Positions 44,901 to 55,096 of a stretch of DNA of 64,000 nt are shown piece by piece. Made by a program: the position numbers and the translations under genes. The notes under the pieces are model-generated. The model ran no database searches. It worked only from the letters and a program-made list of their open reading frames with translations, and had not been told where the DNA came from. Each line of letters begins with the position of its first letter. The first letter of the stretch is position 1. Source of the stretch: Laspinema palackyanum D2c (GTDB lineage Bacteria; Cyanobacteriota; Cyanobacteriia; Cyanobacteriales; Laspinemataceae); NCBI RefSeq assembly GCF_025370875.1, contig NZ_JAMXFD010000010.1, positions 62,001 through 126,000 on the forward strand. Direction: 5' to 3'.

Positions 44901-47138
44901 GAAACTTTTAAACAGTGGTTGGGCTTAGTTTCCCGCGTGATGGGTGAAGATGCGACCTCCGGTAATACTGCCACTTCAACCCCTAAACTTGCTGTTACCT
45001 TCCTGGAGGAAGCGATACTTCCCCTGTCTGCAAGGGAAGGCGGTATTCCTGTTCCGGTGGTTGCCAATCAAGAACTATTGCAAGAAGTGATTGCGGGTAG
45101 TCGTTCCACTCGCTTTATTGCCTTGGATTTGAGTAATACTGACCTCCAGTATGAAACAGGTGATCACGTTGCTGTGCATCCCTGCAATCCCCCCGAGTTG
45201 GTACAGCGATTGTGCGATCGCCTCAATCTTAATCCTCATGCTTACTTTACCGCTCAATACGTTACTTCTAGCGGTGAATCTTTAGAAGATCAACCCCCTA
45301 TTGCCGTTCCTAGCACAGTTCATCAAGTCTTCTCAGAAGACCTGGATCTGGGATTGCGAGCACCCTTTACGGAGTTATTAGCTTACCTGTATTCCACTGT
45401 AGAGAACCCCCAGGAAAAATATCGCCTGGAAACCTGGTTAGAAATTTTGCGCCAGGGGGATGAAAACCCCGATAGTATCGCCCTCAAAAAGAACCTCACC
45501 GATAACTTTATTAGTGTGGTGGATCTGTTGGAGGAATTTCCTTCGGCCCCCATTGAACTGGGTATCCTGTTGGAATTGTTACCCAAGCAAAAACCTCGGC
45601 TGTACTCCATTTCTTCCTGTCCCTTACTCCATCCTCGACAAATTCAAATCACCGTAGGTGTACTGCAAATTAAAACCGATGCAGGTAAAGTACGCCAGGG
45701 ACTTTGTTCTAACTATCTGGCTGGACTGCAACCGGGTTCCTCGGTGCGGATTGGTGTGATTACTTCGGCTTTCCGTCCTCCTGCTGATTCCCAATCCCCG
45801 ATCTTGATGGTAGGACCCGGAACGGGAGTTTCTCCTTTAATCGCCTTCCTTCAGCATCGAGAAGCACTGCAAAACCAAGGAGTGCCGTTAGGGGAAGCAA
45901 GTCTATATTTCGGATGCCGCAATCACAGTGATTTTATCTATCAGGAACCGTTGCAAACTTGGCAAAATCAAGGGGTTCTCACTGAATTAAATGTGGCTTT
46001 TTCTCGGTTGGGTGAGCAGAAGCAATATGTCCAAAACTTGATGGAACAGCAACCGGAAAAAATCTGGAAAATTCTCAGTCATCCCCAGTGTCATTACTAT
46101 GTTTGTGGTGATGCAAAAATGGCGGATGATGTGTTTGCGGTGATGATGAACATCGCCAAAAAACAAGGCCAACTCACCCATGCAGAAATGGTGGAATTCT
46201 TTGACCGGATGAAGCAAGAAAAACGCTTCTTTACCGATGTTTGGGGGGTGCAGTTGCACTTTAAGCAAGCCATCGAAGAGGTACAAAAAAACAACTATTC
46301 CAAAGCCGCACTCTGGCTCAATCGCATCAAAGATTCCGTAGATGCTTACAAACCCGAATCAAACCCCATCTTTTACGAAGCTCTCCAGAAGCACTTCCCA
46401 GGCGCTCTACCCATGCCCGTTTATATGCAAATCACCTATGAAACGTTGGGTGATTACGGTTTTGAAAACAAAAATACAATGGGCATGACTACCCTCTGTC
46501 GGGATGAAATCACTGAACCATTTTTGACTGAAGTAGTCCGCAAATGGGGAAACTCATTCAATTGCTCTAGCTTGGCAGGGTTTGTGATGATGGGCAAAAC
46601 GGCGGTAGCTGCTGCTACTGATCATGTGCCCATTGTGGGTGACAAGCGGCGGTTTGCCTTTTATGCCATGCCTCACATTGCCATTTCTAAAGATGGGGAA
46701 GTGGGCAAAGTCTACCGTTACGGCATCCAAAAAGTTTCTCATGCTTGTGGTGCATTGGAGGCGATCGCCAAAGAACTGTTATCCGGTAAGCTCATGTTAG
46801 AAATGGATATGCAGGATGTCGAACAAACCATCATTCGCCAAAAGATTCTTTCCAACATTCACTATGGAGACAAACCGAATTTAATTGAAATCACCAAATT
46901 GGCCTCCCAAATTATCTCTAAAGATATCCAAAGTTTGTTCAGTGTCGTCGATCCATCAATGTTTGAATATGCCGTCATGACAGGTATTCAAATTCACGGA
47001 CCGATGGATACAAACTGGATTTATCCCCTAGAGTTTTATGTGGTGGGTCAGGATATTGCGGGAGGAAAAGAAGAGATTCCGGTATTTAAGGAAATGCAAA
47101 CCCAGGAAGATGAAATGATGCTAACTTCTGTAGGTTAG
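41961..47138 (+). CDS. nos: Globin-nitric oxide synthase-LCIB carbonic anhydrase-like fusion
   Basis: 1725 residues. In order: unassigned beta-rich domain (~1-150); globin-like domain without proximal His (~175-330); globin with proximal-type His413 (~334-475); NOS oxygenase (~485-845) with WRNASKC heme Cys530, substrate Glu710 in GWYMDTE, and the pterin-site region [14 protein letters not shown] domain ([10 protein letters not shown], ~853-990); FAD/NADPH domain (RLYSISS ~1213-1219, [23 protein letters not shown]); and a C-terminal domain (~1435-1705) with LCRDE (Cys1513, Arg1514, Asp1515), PHIAI (His1572) and ACGAL (Cys1596), the zinc and catalytic set of LCIB-type carbonic anhydrases. Globin-NOS fusions are known from cyanobacteria; the C-terminal domain is the surprising part. 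No calmodulin-binding helix is seen between oxygenase and FMN domains. Four HIP1 sites inside suggest long residence. The ribosome-binding site is weak. Confidence 0.93.
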   Translation: MQELETLNNQSIIRLTEISATDFPVSNSYKYKCRVQVISHEGETSLEKELFVRMQPNWLVDLKNQGDCTIAITLCYREGDITHPWQDAGTVTFTTEDCLKGERNADLEFPITTWEQAPELKLKARLTQSSSETISNTITVFSKQNSSRRRTQGTAEKAEFELPQPTILTPPEEVIVKDVWNKLRAWKELQMEKFFKRLLLEEPELEYLFGEAIDSMSDFFYELFDCAIHQLQPETQIILAEPLTGVPPEQEHGFKTVAEYGSFFADTGMRPQHWLKARQVWMWMLPSTAYLEEYDREDLSKSENSALYKFFTTHIILPMVEAIHHYEAALPPETLKEMAACWEVFSQNKQQMGMEFYQILFEKYPFVLPIFGRADMDYLSLHLFQALEFLVRCLKTGSSDEMLQELRFLGQVHSFADVPSCAYSAISDTLFILFDRYLPNFTPELRQGWQILLDRVVNVVKMPMINQERLLKKAKQFLNVIASEQAWEAEDKERRWKEIKEEVKATGTYTHSYEELAYGTQVAWRNASKCVGRIAWNNMVVRDRRHVTDPDEMFRECQEHVKFATNGGNLQITMTVFRPKQPKERWGVRFWNSQLYRYAAYQQPDGSILGDPANLDLTKAIIKLGWQPPQPPTAYDILPVVIEVPGQAPKMYHWEPEEVLEVHIEHPTIPEFKALGMRWYAIPAISNFSVHVGGIHYGCMPFNGWYMDTEIMRDFLDEYRYNKMEEIAQVLKLDTSSEQTLWRDRVALELNTAILYSFQQAKVTMVDHQTASRQFMTHDLREKKAGRECPAEWAWVVPATGGSICPVWHHSMRDFYLEPAYHHAADRWAVEDGLDLEKLAVVADEDGNKQDRILILYASETGTAEGFARKAARQLNRYRPQVMALDEYNTNNLASEKLLLVVTSTFGNGEMPSKGKRFLQWLQQQPKGSLQGLNYSVLGIGSTVYEQFCAAAISVDKALAKAGANCIVPIHKGDEIKGQAETFKQWLGLVSRVMGEDATSGNTATSTPKLAVTFLEEAILPLSAREGGIPVPVVANQELLQEVIAGSRSTRFIALDLSNTDLQYETGDHVAVHPCNPPELVQRLCDRLNLNPHAYFTAQYVTSSGESLEDQPPIAVPSTVHQVFSEDLDLGLRAPFTELLAYLYSTVENPQEKYRLETWLEILRQGDENPDSIALKKNLTDNFISVVDLLEEFPSAPIELGILLELLPKQKPRLYSISSCPLLHPRQIQITVGVLQIKTDAGKVRQGLCSNYLAGLQPGSSVRIGVITSAFRPPADSQSPILMVGPGTGVSPLIAFLQHREALQNQGVPLGEASLYFGCRNHSDFIYQEPLQTWQNQGVLTELNVAFSRLGEQKQYVQNLMEQQPEKIWKILSHPQCHYYVCGDAKMADDVFAVMMNIAKKQGQLTHAEMVEFFDRMKQEKRFFTDVWGVQLHFKQAIEEVQKNNYSKAALWLNRIKDSVDAYKPESNPIFYEALQKHFPGALPMPVYMQITYETLGDYGFENKNTMGMTTLCRDEITEPFLTEVVRKWGNSFNCSSLAGFVMMGKTAVAAATDHVPIVGDKRRFAFYAMPHIAISKDGEVGKVYRYGIQKVSHACGALEAIAKELLSGKLMLEMDMQDVEQTIIRQKILSNIHYGDKPNLIEITKLASQIISKDIQSLFSVVDPSMFEYAVMTGIQIHGPMDTNWIYPLEFYVVGQDIAGGKEEIPVFKEMQTQEDEMMLTSVG

Positions 47139-47237
47139 TAGTTGTTAGGAGCATTTGCGGCCTAGAGGATTTTTGTAAAATCCTAACCCTGGAAAGTACC
47201 CCATGTAAAAAGGGGGAAGCCAATGGAAAGGGCCCTA

Positions 47238-47383
47238 ATACGGAATCCGGTACTGATAAGTCTATAAAAACAAGCCGGGTCAAGGGGTATTTGTAGGGGC
47301 GCAATGCTTGCGCCCTCCCCCGGGCGCAAGCATTGCGCCCCTACAATCCGTTTTTATAGACCTTTAAATACCGGATTTCGTAT
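47238..47383. repeat. Nested palindromic element
   Basis: Perfect inner arms of 25 bp (TTGTAGGGGCGCAATGCTTG to CGCCC at 47291-47315; complement at 47322-47346) with a 6-nt loop, nested in weaker outer arms (ATACGGAATCCGGTA...GTCTATAAAAAC at 47238-47271; complement at 47350-47383). It lies ~100 bp after the NOS stop and could also end its transcript. Confidence 0.82.
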
Positions 47384-47425
47384 AAGAGATTTATGCAAGA
47401 GGTCGATTAAATTTAAAACCCTTAG

Positions 47426-47522
47426 AACGCCTGAAGGCGTTACTACGAACCGGGGGAAGAAACGACTGAAGTCGTTACTACGAACGGGGAAATAACGACT
47501 GAAGGCGTTACTACGAACGGGA
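47426..47522. repeat. Hairpin repeats, three copies
   Basis: Three copies in reverse orientation. Two carry the GCC/GGC-type stem (AACGCCTGAAGGCGTT at 47426; AACGACTGAAGGCGTT at 47493 has only one side changed), one the GAC/GTC stem. The half-changed copy is a useful intermediate. Confidence 0.85.
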
Positions 47523-47523
47523 T

Positions 47524-48432
47524 TTAGGGGGGCGGTTGGGGTTGTTTTTGGGAGACGGCTTTGAGCTTGGAGTAGAAATCCGAGGAGGTTTCTTGGGGGG
47601 TGAACTGGTGGATGGGACTGTTGTTGCCGATCGCCTCCTCTGTGTCCCCTCGGTGTGACTCCTCGATCGCAATGGAGGACTCCGAGGATAACTCTAAATC
47701 GGTGAATGTGGGTTTTGGGTTACGGATGGGTTGCAGTTGAGGGCGATCGAGCCAGAGGTCCCCGAGTAAATCATCGGAGTTGGGTGCGATCGCCTCGGGG
47801 ATCTCTGTCGTTTCCCTCTCTTTTGTCCCTGAATTGAGGGTCTGGGAGGGTGAGGCGGATCGGGTTTGGGACTCTCCTGGCTCAAGGGATAACGGTTCGG
47901 GTTCCTGATCACTTGCAGGCGCGGGGATGGGCACTTCGGAGTCCACTAAGGCAGAATTCTCCGGGTCCGTGGCGATCGCCACAGTTTCCAATGCCGCACT
48001 CTCCGGCAGAGGCTGGCGAAATGTTGGCCGTTCCAAGTGCCGGACGTCTGAACTGGGAATTGCTCTGGGGAATACCCCCGTTTGGGATAATTCTGTCAAC
48101 CCCTCTGGTGATGCCATTTTCTCCGTTGTGTCCGCGCTCCCTTTCCAACCTTTCGGCAGTTGACTACTCACTAACCGTTCAAATTCATGATTGAAATGAT
48201 AGAGGGCCTGATTTCGGCGTTTCCAACAGGCTAAAATGTGGGTCACGGACAGGGCTTTATACCGTCCTTGATATAACGCCTCAATGGTTGCTAAACGCAC
48301 CCAAGCGGACGGATAGTCTAGGAGCCACTGGGCAATCAATTCCTCAGTGCTGTAGCCGCCGAGATCGAAACTATAGTGAGTCAGCAGTGCCGCTGCACTC
48401 TCCAATGCAGTATCCTGGGCCGCTTTGTTCAT
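47524..48432 (-). CDS. Conserved protein of unknown function with Pro/Ser-rich tail
   Basis: About 302 residues from the ATG at 48432 (MNKAAQDTALESAAALLTHY); the frame upstream to 48459 adds nine residues with less support. The N-terminal ~105 residues (STEELIAQWLLDYPSAWVRL, GRYKALSVTHILACWKRRNQ, FNHEFERLVSSQLP) form a compact helical domain found widely in cyanobacteria. The rest is Pro/Ser/Glu-rich, low-complexity and probably disordered. There is no signal peptide. Function unknown. Divergence from its neighbours and its position after the NOS give no clue. Confidence 0.7.
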   Translation of the reverse strand: MNKAAQDTALESAAALLTHYSFDLGGYSTEELIAQWLLDYPSAWVRLATIEALYQGRYKALSVTHILACWKRRNQALYHFNHEFERLVSSQLPKGWKGSADTTEKMASPEGLTELSQTGVFPRAIPSSDVRHLERPTFRQPLPESAALETVAIATDPENSALVDSEVPIPAPASDQEPEPLSLEPGESQTRSASPSQTLNSGTKERETTEIPEAIAPNSDDLLGDLWLDRPQLQPIRNPKPTFTDLELSSESSIAIEESHRGDTEEAIGNNSPIHQFTPQETSSDFYSKLKAVSQKQPQPPP

Positions 48433-48627
48433 GTTGGATTGCCTACCGGGTATCCCCAATCTTCTCTATCATGCGCGAGTTTGACCACGGGTGATTGTCT
48501 CTCAATCCTACATCTGCGATCGCCCCTAGCAACAGCTTTGGATGTCCGAATCCCGGAAATCCTCCTCTTGCTCTCCCCAAAGGATTCTGTTGGGAAATCC
48601 CTGGGGTGACTTCTCCCTGAGATGCCC

Positions 48628-51600
48628 TCAAGGGCAGGCAACGACGGTGCGATCGCGTCCCTCTTTTTTGGCCCGATACAGGGCTGCATCTGCCGCTTTA
48701 ACCAAGTCGTCACCGTCAGTCCCGCAATCGGGACAAGCTGAGACGCCCATCGAGATTGTAATCTGATCCAGAACTTGACCGCGATGAGTGATTTTCAACT
48801 CCTTGATCCCTTGGCGCAGGGCCTCGGCTCGACGGGCGGCATCTTCTAAATCTGCATCGGGGAAAATCAGGGTCAACTCCTCCCCCCCATAGCGACAGGC
48901 AATGTCTGAGGTGCGGACATTAGTTTGCAAAAAGGTTCCGAGTTCTCGCAAGACTGCATCTCCAGCATCATGACCGAAGGTATCATTAAATTGCTTAAAT
49001 CGATCCACATCAATCATCACAATTGCCAGCGATCGCTTGGTTCGCAAGGCCCGATGAATCTCCCGATTCAACGATTCTTCCAAATACCGCCGGTTAAATA
49101 ACCCGGTCAAGGGGTCGCGAATGCTCTGCTGGTGCAGGGTTTCGCGCAGTTTTAAGTTAGCTAGGGCCAAAGACACCTGTTCGGAAACGGTCCGCGCTAA
49201 TTGGCGCTTCCCTGGGGTCAAATATCGCTCGTCTTCACTGGCTAAGTAGAGCATTCCCAAGGTTTCTCCTTGGGCAATCATCTGCACGCATAGGGACTGG
49301 GCGGGGTTTTTATTCGAGTGAATATGTTTACAGGCTAATCCGGCATTGGTGCGATCGATCCAATGCAGGCGACCTCTACGCAATGCCCAACAGTCACTCG
49401 GCGAAAAGAAGGTATGGGTGGGCAGATCATCCCCCCACTTTGCCATCGCCTCGACCAAATTTTTGGACTGATTGATCATGAATATGGCACCGGAGGTCCC
49501 CGGGAATAACGGTTGCAGCAGTGTGTCCAGGGCTTTGTAGGCTTCGTCTACGCTCAAGCAGGCTTGTAAAAATTCGTTCATCTGCCCCAGCATATCCATC
49601 TCTTGGTTCCGCAGTTCCAGTTCGCTGACCCATCCTTTGAGGGTGAAATTGGCTTGTTGCAACTCTTCTTCCGCGCGTTTACGAGAGGTGATATCCGTGG
49701 CGGTCCCCAGAATTTGATTGGGTAAGCCTTCGGCATTTCTGGAAAAGACCATATCTCGGCTGATAAACCACCGCCAGCGATCGTGGGCGTCTCTGAGCCG
49801 ATATTCCATTTCTAGAATTTCTTCCTCTTTGAGGAGGATGCGTTGTTGGAAATGTTCCGTAACCTGGGCTACATCGTCAGGATGCAAAATTTCTTGAAAA
49901 ATGTTTTCTCCCATTTCCTCAATTTGTTCTGGGGTATAGTCTAAAATTTCCCCAATGGACCGATTTTTATAGACATCTTTTTCTTGTAAAAGGTCATAAA
50001 TATAGAGAATATTCGGAGTAGTTTCGGCGATTCTTTGGATAAATCTTTGACTAGAGAGCAGGTCCATTTCGGCCTGCTTGCGCTCTTGAATTTCCCGTTG
50101 CAATTGGTCATTTGCTGCTTTTAATTCGGCAGTGCGCTCTTGCACTTTGATTTCTAATTCATCTTTGGATTTTTGTAATTCGGCTTCGGCGCGGGTGGCG
50201 CGAGCGAGTTCAGTTTGGGCTTGTTGAAATAGAGTGGATTGATTGATGGCGATCGCCACTTGGGTTGCCAACTTTTCTAAGAAATCAATTTCTGAGGGGG
50301 TCCATTTTCTGCGATCGAGACAGTGATGGGCAATCAACAATCCCCATAAATCTTCCCCTTGCAAAATTGGCACCACTAAGTTCGCCCGAACCTGAAACCC
50401 TTCTAAAAACTCAATATGGCAAGGGTTTAAGTTGGCGTTGTAAATATCATCGATCGCCCGGGTTTGACCTTGTTGATACCAGCTCAGTGCCGTTTCCTTA
50501 AAGCAATTATCTTGAAGGGTTTGCCCCAAAATTGACAGGTGTTTATCCCGCACCGATTCAACTTCTACCTTTCCACTCCAATCGGGTTCAAATTCATAAA
50601 TAATCACCCGATCCGTTTTTAAAAGCTGTCTGACTTGGGATACCGTCGTATTCAGAATCTCATGCAGATTCAACGATTCCCGAATTCTCAGGGCAATTTT
50701 ATTCAGCAGCCGTTCCCGGGATGCCTGTTCATGCAGCTTATTCGTGCGAAGGTTAACTTCTCTTTCCAGTTGAATATTGCGACTGTGCAGCAATTCAACT
50801 TTTTCCGCTTGGAGTTTCCACACTTTTTGTTCTAATCCCTGAATTACCCCATAGAGTTGACTGGGGTCAAGGGTTTGCATTAAAATTCCCTGGGTGATAA
50901 TCCCCAGTAGTTCCCCTTGATTGCCACAAATAATCAAGCGTTCGACCTGTCGTCGCAGCATTTGTTGATGAGCAGTCCAAACGGATTCCTGATGGTTTAA
51001 ACACAACAGGGGTTCGCTCATCACATCTCCCACTTGGATCTTCTCTAGGTCGAGTTCTAACGCCATAAAATGCAAAATATCTCGTTCCGTAATCACCCCC
51101 ACCGGCAAGGAAAATGATGGGGAATTCGGGTCCTCTTGCTCTGGGGCCGGTTCTCTATTTTCGGTGACAATAATCGCGGCGAGTCGATACTCAGACATCA
51201 AATGAGCCGCTTGGAAAACGGAGGTGGTGGGTGGCACATGAATTAGATCGGTTGCCATCACTTCTTCCACTCGTTTTCCCTTGAGTAAATCCGCCGGTTT
51301 TAGCACTTTACGAATGCTATCTAGGGTGACGATTCCTCGGACATTTCCCCCGTCGTTCAAGAGGGGAAGATGCCGAATTTTATGGCTCCTAAATATCTTT
51401 AAAACACTAAAAATATCACTAAAATCTGATTCTTTAATGGTAACAATATTTTGAGTCATTACATCCCGAACGGTGGTGTATTTTAACTCGGCTTTTTCAG
51501 CGCCTAGTCTGACAAAATCCCATTCAGTTAATAGGCCCACCAGTTGCTCATTTTCAATGACCAACAAACAGATGGGCCCGACGTCTTCTCGGGTTTTGGA

Positions 51601-51783
51601 GTCTACCCAAGGTGCGGGGGGCAAGGGACAGGCTGTTTTTTCTGGCAGCATCAACCCGAGGGCCTGGTCTAAGGGGGTCTCTGGAGAAACAGTTACTACT
51701 TTTCTCTCAATAGCCGTTTCGGGGGATAAAGAGGAAATGGGTAAATCTTTAAGCTCCATAGCAATTTGTTTTAAAGTAGACAT
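48628..51783 (-). CDS. CBS-GAF-PAS-GAF-GGDEF diguanylate cyclase
   Basis: 1051 residues. Four CBS motifs (two pairs, ~25-290) can bind adenine nucleotides. A coiled coil leads to a GAF domain (~355-500), then another coiled coil, a PAS domain with PAC (~560-690), a second GAF (~710-860) and a C-terminal GGDEF domain. The active-site loop is GGEEL (GG[D/E]E-type, expected active), and RTSD lies five residues before it, the classic inhibitory I-site for c-di-GMP feedback. The signature DPLTGLFNRRYLEESLNREI opens the domain. No EAL domain or membrane segment is present. It should make c-di-GMP in response to nucleotide and other signals. Confidence 0.93.
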   Translation of the reverse strand: MSTLKQIAMELKDLPISSLSPETAIERKVVTVSPETPLDQALGLMLPEKTACPLPPAPWVDSKTREDVGPICLLVIENEQLVGLLTEWDFVRLGAEKAELKYTTVRDVMTQNIVTIKESDFSDIFSVLKIFRSHKIRHLPLLNDGGNVRGIVTLDSIRKVLKPADLLKGKRVEEVMATDLIHVPPTTSVFQAAHLMSEYRLAAIIVTENREPAPEQEDPNSPSFSLPVGVITERDILHFMALELDLEKIQVGDVMSEPLLCLNHQESVWTAHQQMLRRQVERLIICGNQGELLGIITQGILMQTLDPSQLYGVIQGLEQKVWKLQAEKVELLHSRNIQLEREVNLRTNKLHEQASRERLLNKIALRIRESLNLHEILNTTVSQVRQLLKTDRVIIYEFEPDWSGKVEVESVRDKHLSILGQTLQDNCFKETALSWYQQGQTRAIDDIYNANLNPCHIEFLEGFQVRANLVVPILQGEDLWGLLIAHHCLDRRKWTPSEIDFLEKLATQVAIAINQSTLFQQAQTELARATRAEAELQKSKDELEIKVQERTAELKAANDQLQREIQERKQAEMDLLSSQRFIQRIAETTPNILYIYDLLQEKDVYKNRSIGEILDYTPEQIEEMGENIFQEILHPDDVAQVTEHFQQRILLKEEEILEMEYRLRDAHDRWRWFISRDMVFSRNAEGLPNQILGTATDITSRKRAEEELQQANFTLKGWVSELELRNQEMDMLGQMNEFLQACLSVDEAYKALDTLLQPLFPGTSGAIFMINQSKNLVEAMAKWGDDLPTHTFFSPSDCWALRRGRLHWIDRTNAGLACKHIHSNKNPAQSLCVQMIAQGETLGMLYLASEDERYLTPGKRQLARTVSEQVSLALANLKLRETLHQQSIRDPLTGLFNRRYLEESLNREIHRALRTKRSLAIVMIDVDRFKQFNDTFGHDAGDAVLRELGTFLQTNVRTSDIACRYGGEELTLIFPDADLEDAARRAEALRQGIKELKITHRGQVLDQITISMGVSACPDCGTDGDDLVKAADAALYRAKKEGRDRTVVACP

Positions 51784-52192
51784 ATAAAATAAATAATAAA
51801 TTAGGGTTGGAAATACGGGATATTTTTACAAAATATCAGAGAGAAATGCTACACTACTTATAGCGAGAATACCCTTGAATGCACTTGAACCACCTACCCC
51901 TAATAATTATTCTCTAGGACCGCAAAAAACGACATCCCTCCTCAGAGGGAAGTTTGAAGTGAAATATTGCCCGAAAACCGCAAGGACCATGACCGACTGG
52001 AGGCCCGATCGCGATTGGATCAAGCCTCTAGGACGCCAGTGCAGTATTAAATCCCTAGGACCAGAAAGGGAGTATCTGGCCCATTTTTGTTGCTACTTAT
52101 TAACATTTTTGTAGTCCGGTTGCGGAGACATCCCCTCCACCGATCGCTCATAGCGGCGATTGCGAACTCGTTATGACTACCTTTTAATTGAG
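51784..52192. other. Gene-free stretch
   Basis: About 410 bp, AT-rich near the 51784 end, holding the promoter of the diguanylate cyclase. A small hairpin CCCTCCTCAGAGGG occurs near 51936. No gene or large repeat is supported. Confidence 0.5.
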
Positions 52193-54682
52193 TTAGCGAT
52201 CGCCCGTTGGGGAAAATTGATTCCCACTCCCGAACCAACTAAAATTATTCAGTTGCAGACTCACTGAACCCACTTCTCGTTCTGGACTAAACCGCAGATT
52301 CACCGCATAAGTCCGGCGACTATATTCCATCGATAAATCCGTATTAATTCGTTCCCCAGTATCCAAATTAAACGAGGTTTGTACCCCCACTCTAAACGGT
52401 CCATAGACTTGTTGAGTGATCCCTGCCGTGAGGACCTTGGAATCCGCAATTCGGTCGAATAAAAAGGGCGATTCCCCATCTTTCCAAATGCGCGACAAAC
52501 TCACATTAAACCCGGTGTAGTCCAGCCAGCGCCGGGAAAAATGCCCAAATTGCCCTTGAATGCCAATGCTTCCGGTGAGGGCATTTTGAGTATCATCGGA
52601 ACCATAAATACTAGCAACTCCTGTTAATCCGCCAAAGAGTCGGACGTAGGGAACCACGGGTGCAGGAGTATAACGCAATCCTTCAGTCCTTGTCCGGGGT
52701 AAGGCTTTTCCTTGCCAGAGTAAAAAGCCCCGAGAAACGGCAGCAGAGGCTTGAAATCGGCTAGAGTCAAGGCGATTGTTATCCCGAACTAGGGGGAGAA
52801 GGTCCGGGCGATCGCTATCGGCATTAATATATTGTGCACTGGCTTGATAGCTCAAATTGATGCCGGTTCCCCCTAGGGCAATGGCGGGAGAAGTCACCAC
52901 TAATCCGACATTTTGATGCACGGTTTGATATCCCAAGGACCCATTAAACAGGCGATCGCGATAATTATATTCTCCCGATACCGCATGAGTTCCCACCATC
53001 TGCCGGACCCGCAATGTCCCCCGCAAATTCTCCTCTTCGTCATTAAAATCAAAATCCGTAAACCTGGCCTCTCCCACAATGGAAGTCGTCGGAGTCGGAT
53101 TCGCCGCCAACCGCGCTTTGAGTCCAAATAAGCGGGAGGGGGTGCCAATGCCATCGGTCAAGGTCCGTTGAATATAATATTGCGGAATTAAATTAATTTG
53201 AACGGGTCCGCTGCCTCCGAGGGGAATCACGGTGGTTTCGGCATAAACGCCGCCTCGGTCTTCTTGATCATAGCCGAAGCGAACTAAGGAGGGGTCTTGA
53301 TCACTGCGATCGAGAATGATTCGTTCTCTTAATAAAGGAATCGAGATGCGATCGTCAAAGACTAAACGCGGACTTTTGGCAAAAATTTCATCCTGTAATG
53401 GCGAGATGGGACGAAAAGTGGCCCGGGGCGATCGCAATTCCAACTCTGGAGGAGAAAACGGATCGTTAGTCATCCGGACATTGGTCCCTTCCCACCCCAA
53501 ATCATTGAAATTCAGGCGATCGGCTTCAAAGCGAAAGCGATCGATGGTTCCACCCGAGGTGGGAAGACTTCCGCCCCCCCCGCCAAAGGTGATACCCCCG
53601 GCGGGAGTTATTCGCCTGGGGGGTTCTCCGGCCCGGAGTCGGTCCATGATATCCTGTTGTTGCAAGGCGGCAGCGGAGACATCCGTGGGGAGGTTGGGGG
53701 AAAAGTCTTCCGCTGTGGTGGGGGTAAAAATATCTCCTTTGGCCCCATCAATGCCGCCGCGATTCTGCACGAGGTCATATTCAATGCGATCGCCTTGGAG
53801 GACTTGCTGTCCTTTGGCATATACTGCATCTCCCTCGGCGATCGCCACCTGGGATTCTAAATTAACTTGTAGGCGTTCGCCGTCGATTGCTGCGCCCCGC
53901 CCTCTCATTCTGGCATTGCCTTCTCCGGTGACAATTTGCCGTTCGTTATCGAACTCCTGGCGATCGGCTTTTAATTCCACCGTATCCGCTGGGGCGATCA
54001 TCGGTGGTGTGGCATTTTGCCCAGCAGGTGAAACTTCCACCACAATTTCAGCCTCTTCCGGGTCTGTTTTCTCTGATTCCGGGTCTGTTTCTTGTGCCGT
54101 TGTCACCGGGAGTTCAGGGGTTTGCGCTGTTTCCTCGGCTGTTGTCGCCGGGAGTTCGGCGGTTTCCTCCTCCTCAGGATACAAATCCCGAGTCTGGGGT
54201 TCGGTTTCGGTCACCGATGCCGATTCCCCAGGGGATGAAGTGTCTTGTAAGGCAGCAGCGTTACGCAGGGTCCATCTCAAACTAATGGATAACGTCGCGA
54301 TCGCCTCAGACTCTGGGTTTTTTTCTGTAGGAGATTCCAGATCGGGGAGTTGCTTCGCCGAGGGTTCGGTTATGGGGGTTTCAGATTGTTCTAATTCTTT
54401 GGATGCCACACTCACCGGGGGTTCAACCCGTCTCATCGGTGAGGAGATTTCTAACGGTGGACCTAAAAGCGCGGCAGAACTGACTCCGTACTCGGGTTCA
54501 GTGACTACGGTTTCCGGTGGCGTGGGATGAATTTCTACGGACAAGTCGGCTGCGGAATCATCCACTGAAGCGGCGATCGCCTCCGAATTAATAGGTTCGG
54601 GGGAAACATTTGTAACAATAGCAGGGGGTGGGGGAGGCAGAACCGGGTAAGGCATATTTAGAGGATTAGACTTAACAATCAA
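52193..54682 (-). CDS. DUF3769 protein, LptD-like outer-membrane protein
   Basis: 829 residues. The N-terminal ~250 residues are Pro/Glu/Thr-rich, low complexity. An OstA/LptA-type repeat region follows (ELKADRQEFDNERQIVTGEG, GAAIDGERLQVNLESQV, QVLQGDRIEYDL), then a long beta-rich C-terminus (YNYRDRLFNGSLGYQT, RTYAVNLRFSPE) typical of barrel-forming DUF3769 proteins. In cyanobacteria this family takes the place of LptD, the outer-membrane lipopolysaccharide exporter. No signal peptide is obvious at the chosen start (MIVKSNPLNMPYPV), so the true start may lie elsewhere. It precedes no lpt partner in the window. Confidence 0.85.
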   Translation of the reverse strand: MIVKSNPLNMPYPVLPPPPPAIVTNVSPEPINSEAIAASVDDSAADLSVEIHPTPPETVVTEPEYGVSSAALLGPPLEISSPMRRVEPPVSVASKELEQSETPITEPSAKQLPDLESPTEKNPESEAIATLSISLRWTLRNAAALQDTSSPGESASVTETEPQTRDLYPEEEETAELPATTAEETAQTPELPVTTAQETDPESEKTDPEEAEIVVEVSPAGQNATPPMIAPADTVELKADRQEFDNERQIVTGEGNARMRGRGAAIDGERLQVNLESQVAIAEGDAVYAKGQQVLQGDRIEYDLVQNRGGIDGAKGDIFTPTTAEDFSPNLPTDVSAAALQQQDIMDRLRAGEPPRRITPAGGITFGGGGGSLPTSGGTIDRFRFEADRLNFNDLGWEGTNVRMTNDPFSPPELELRSPRATFRPISPLQDEIFAKSPRLVFDDRISIPLLRERIILDRSDQDPSLVRFGYDQEDRGGVYAETTVIPLGGSGPVQINLIPQYYIQRTLTDGIGTPSRLFGLKARLAANPTPTTSIVGEARFTDFDFNDEEENLRGTLRVRQMVGTHAVSGEYNYRDRLFNGSLGYQTVHQNVGLVVTSPAIALGGTGINLSYQASAQYINADSDRPDLLPLVRDNNRLDSSRFQASAAVSRGFLLWQGKALPRTRTEGLRYTPAPVVPYVRLFGGLTGVASIYGSDDTQNALTGSIGIQGQFGHFSRRWLDYTGFNVSLSRIWKDGESPFLFDRIADSKVLTAGITQQVYGPFRVGVQTSFNLDTGERINTDLSMEYSRRTYAVNLRFSPEREVGSVSLQLNNFSWFGSGNQFSPTGDR

Positions 54683-54776
54683 TAGCCCAAAGGCGAACCC
54701 TTTACCCCGGTTCGCGATGCTTGGGCGACCAAAAGGCCGCCCCTGCGATCGCCATCAAGGTCTGAATATCCCTTGA

Positions 54777-54893
54777 TTATTCGAGGTCGCGCCGTTTTGG
54801 GTTACGGGCCGGGTCTCCGTTCAGAAAGCCAAAGACAAATAAGGCCACGAAGAACGAGACAACAACATAAACTACGATTTTAAGGGTCACCAT
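54777..54893 (-). CDS. psbI: Photosystem II reaction-centre protein I (PsbI)
   Basis: A 38-residue single-helix PSII subunit: [20 protein letters not shown], then [18 protein letters not shown]. It matches the PsbI consensus (MxTLKIVVY..V..FxxLFxFGFLxxDPxRNPxRxDxE) throughout. PsbI binds next to D1 at the edge of the reaction centre and helps early PSII assembly. The start ATG (complement of 54891-54893) is preceded by GGAGATATCT. It is a stand-alone gene just upstream of the LptD-like gene in the same direction (94 bp apart). Confidence 0.96.
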   Translation of the reverse strand: MVTLKIVVYVVVSFFVALFVFGFLNGDPARNPKRRDLE

Positions 54894-55096
54894 ACAGATA
54901 TCTCCAGTTTTTGGAAAAGCTGTGAGAGTTTACCATCAAGACTCTCCAGTTTTTTTATCATATCGGAAGGCTGTCCCGTTTTATTAAGAAATATTTTTGT
55001 CTGGTTCCCGAGTTTAGATGGGCCAATGGTTTTTGGTTTCCTGCACCCTGCGGTGGGGGACGTCTGTTGGCGATCGCTCGTTCCCCAACTTCCCGG

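Noticed and set aside
41961-47138. Many opposite-strand and alternative-frame ORFs inside the NOS gene
   Set aside because: They lie within a frame whose every domain is recognisable; none resembles a protein family.
53316-54530. 404-codon plus-strand frame opposite the LptD-like gene
   Set aside because: It is Ser/Arg-rich, a typical shadow of the opposite strand's codon pattern, and matches no family.
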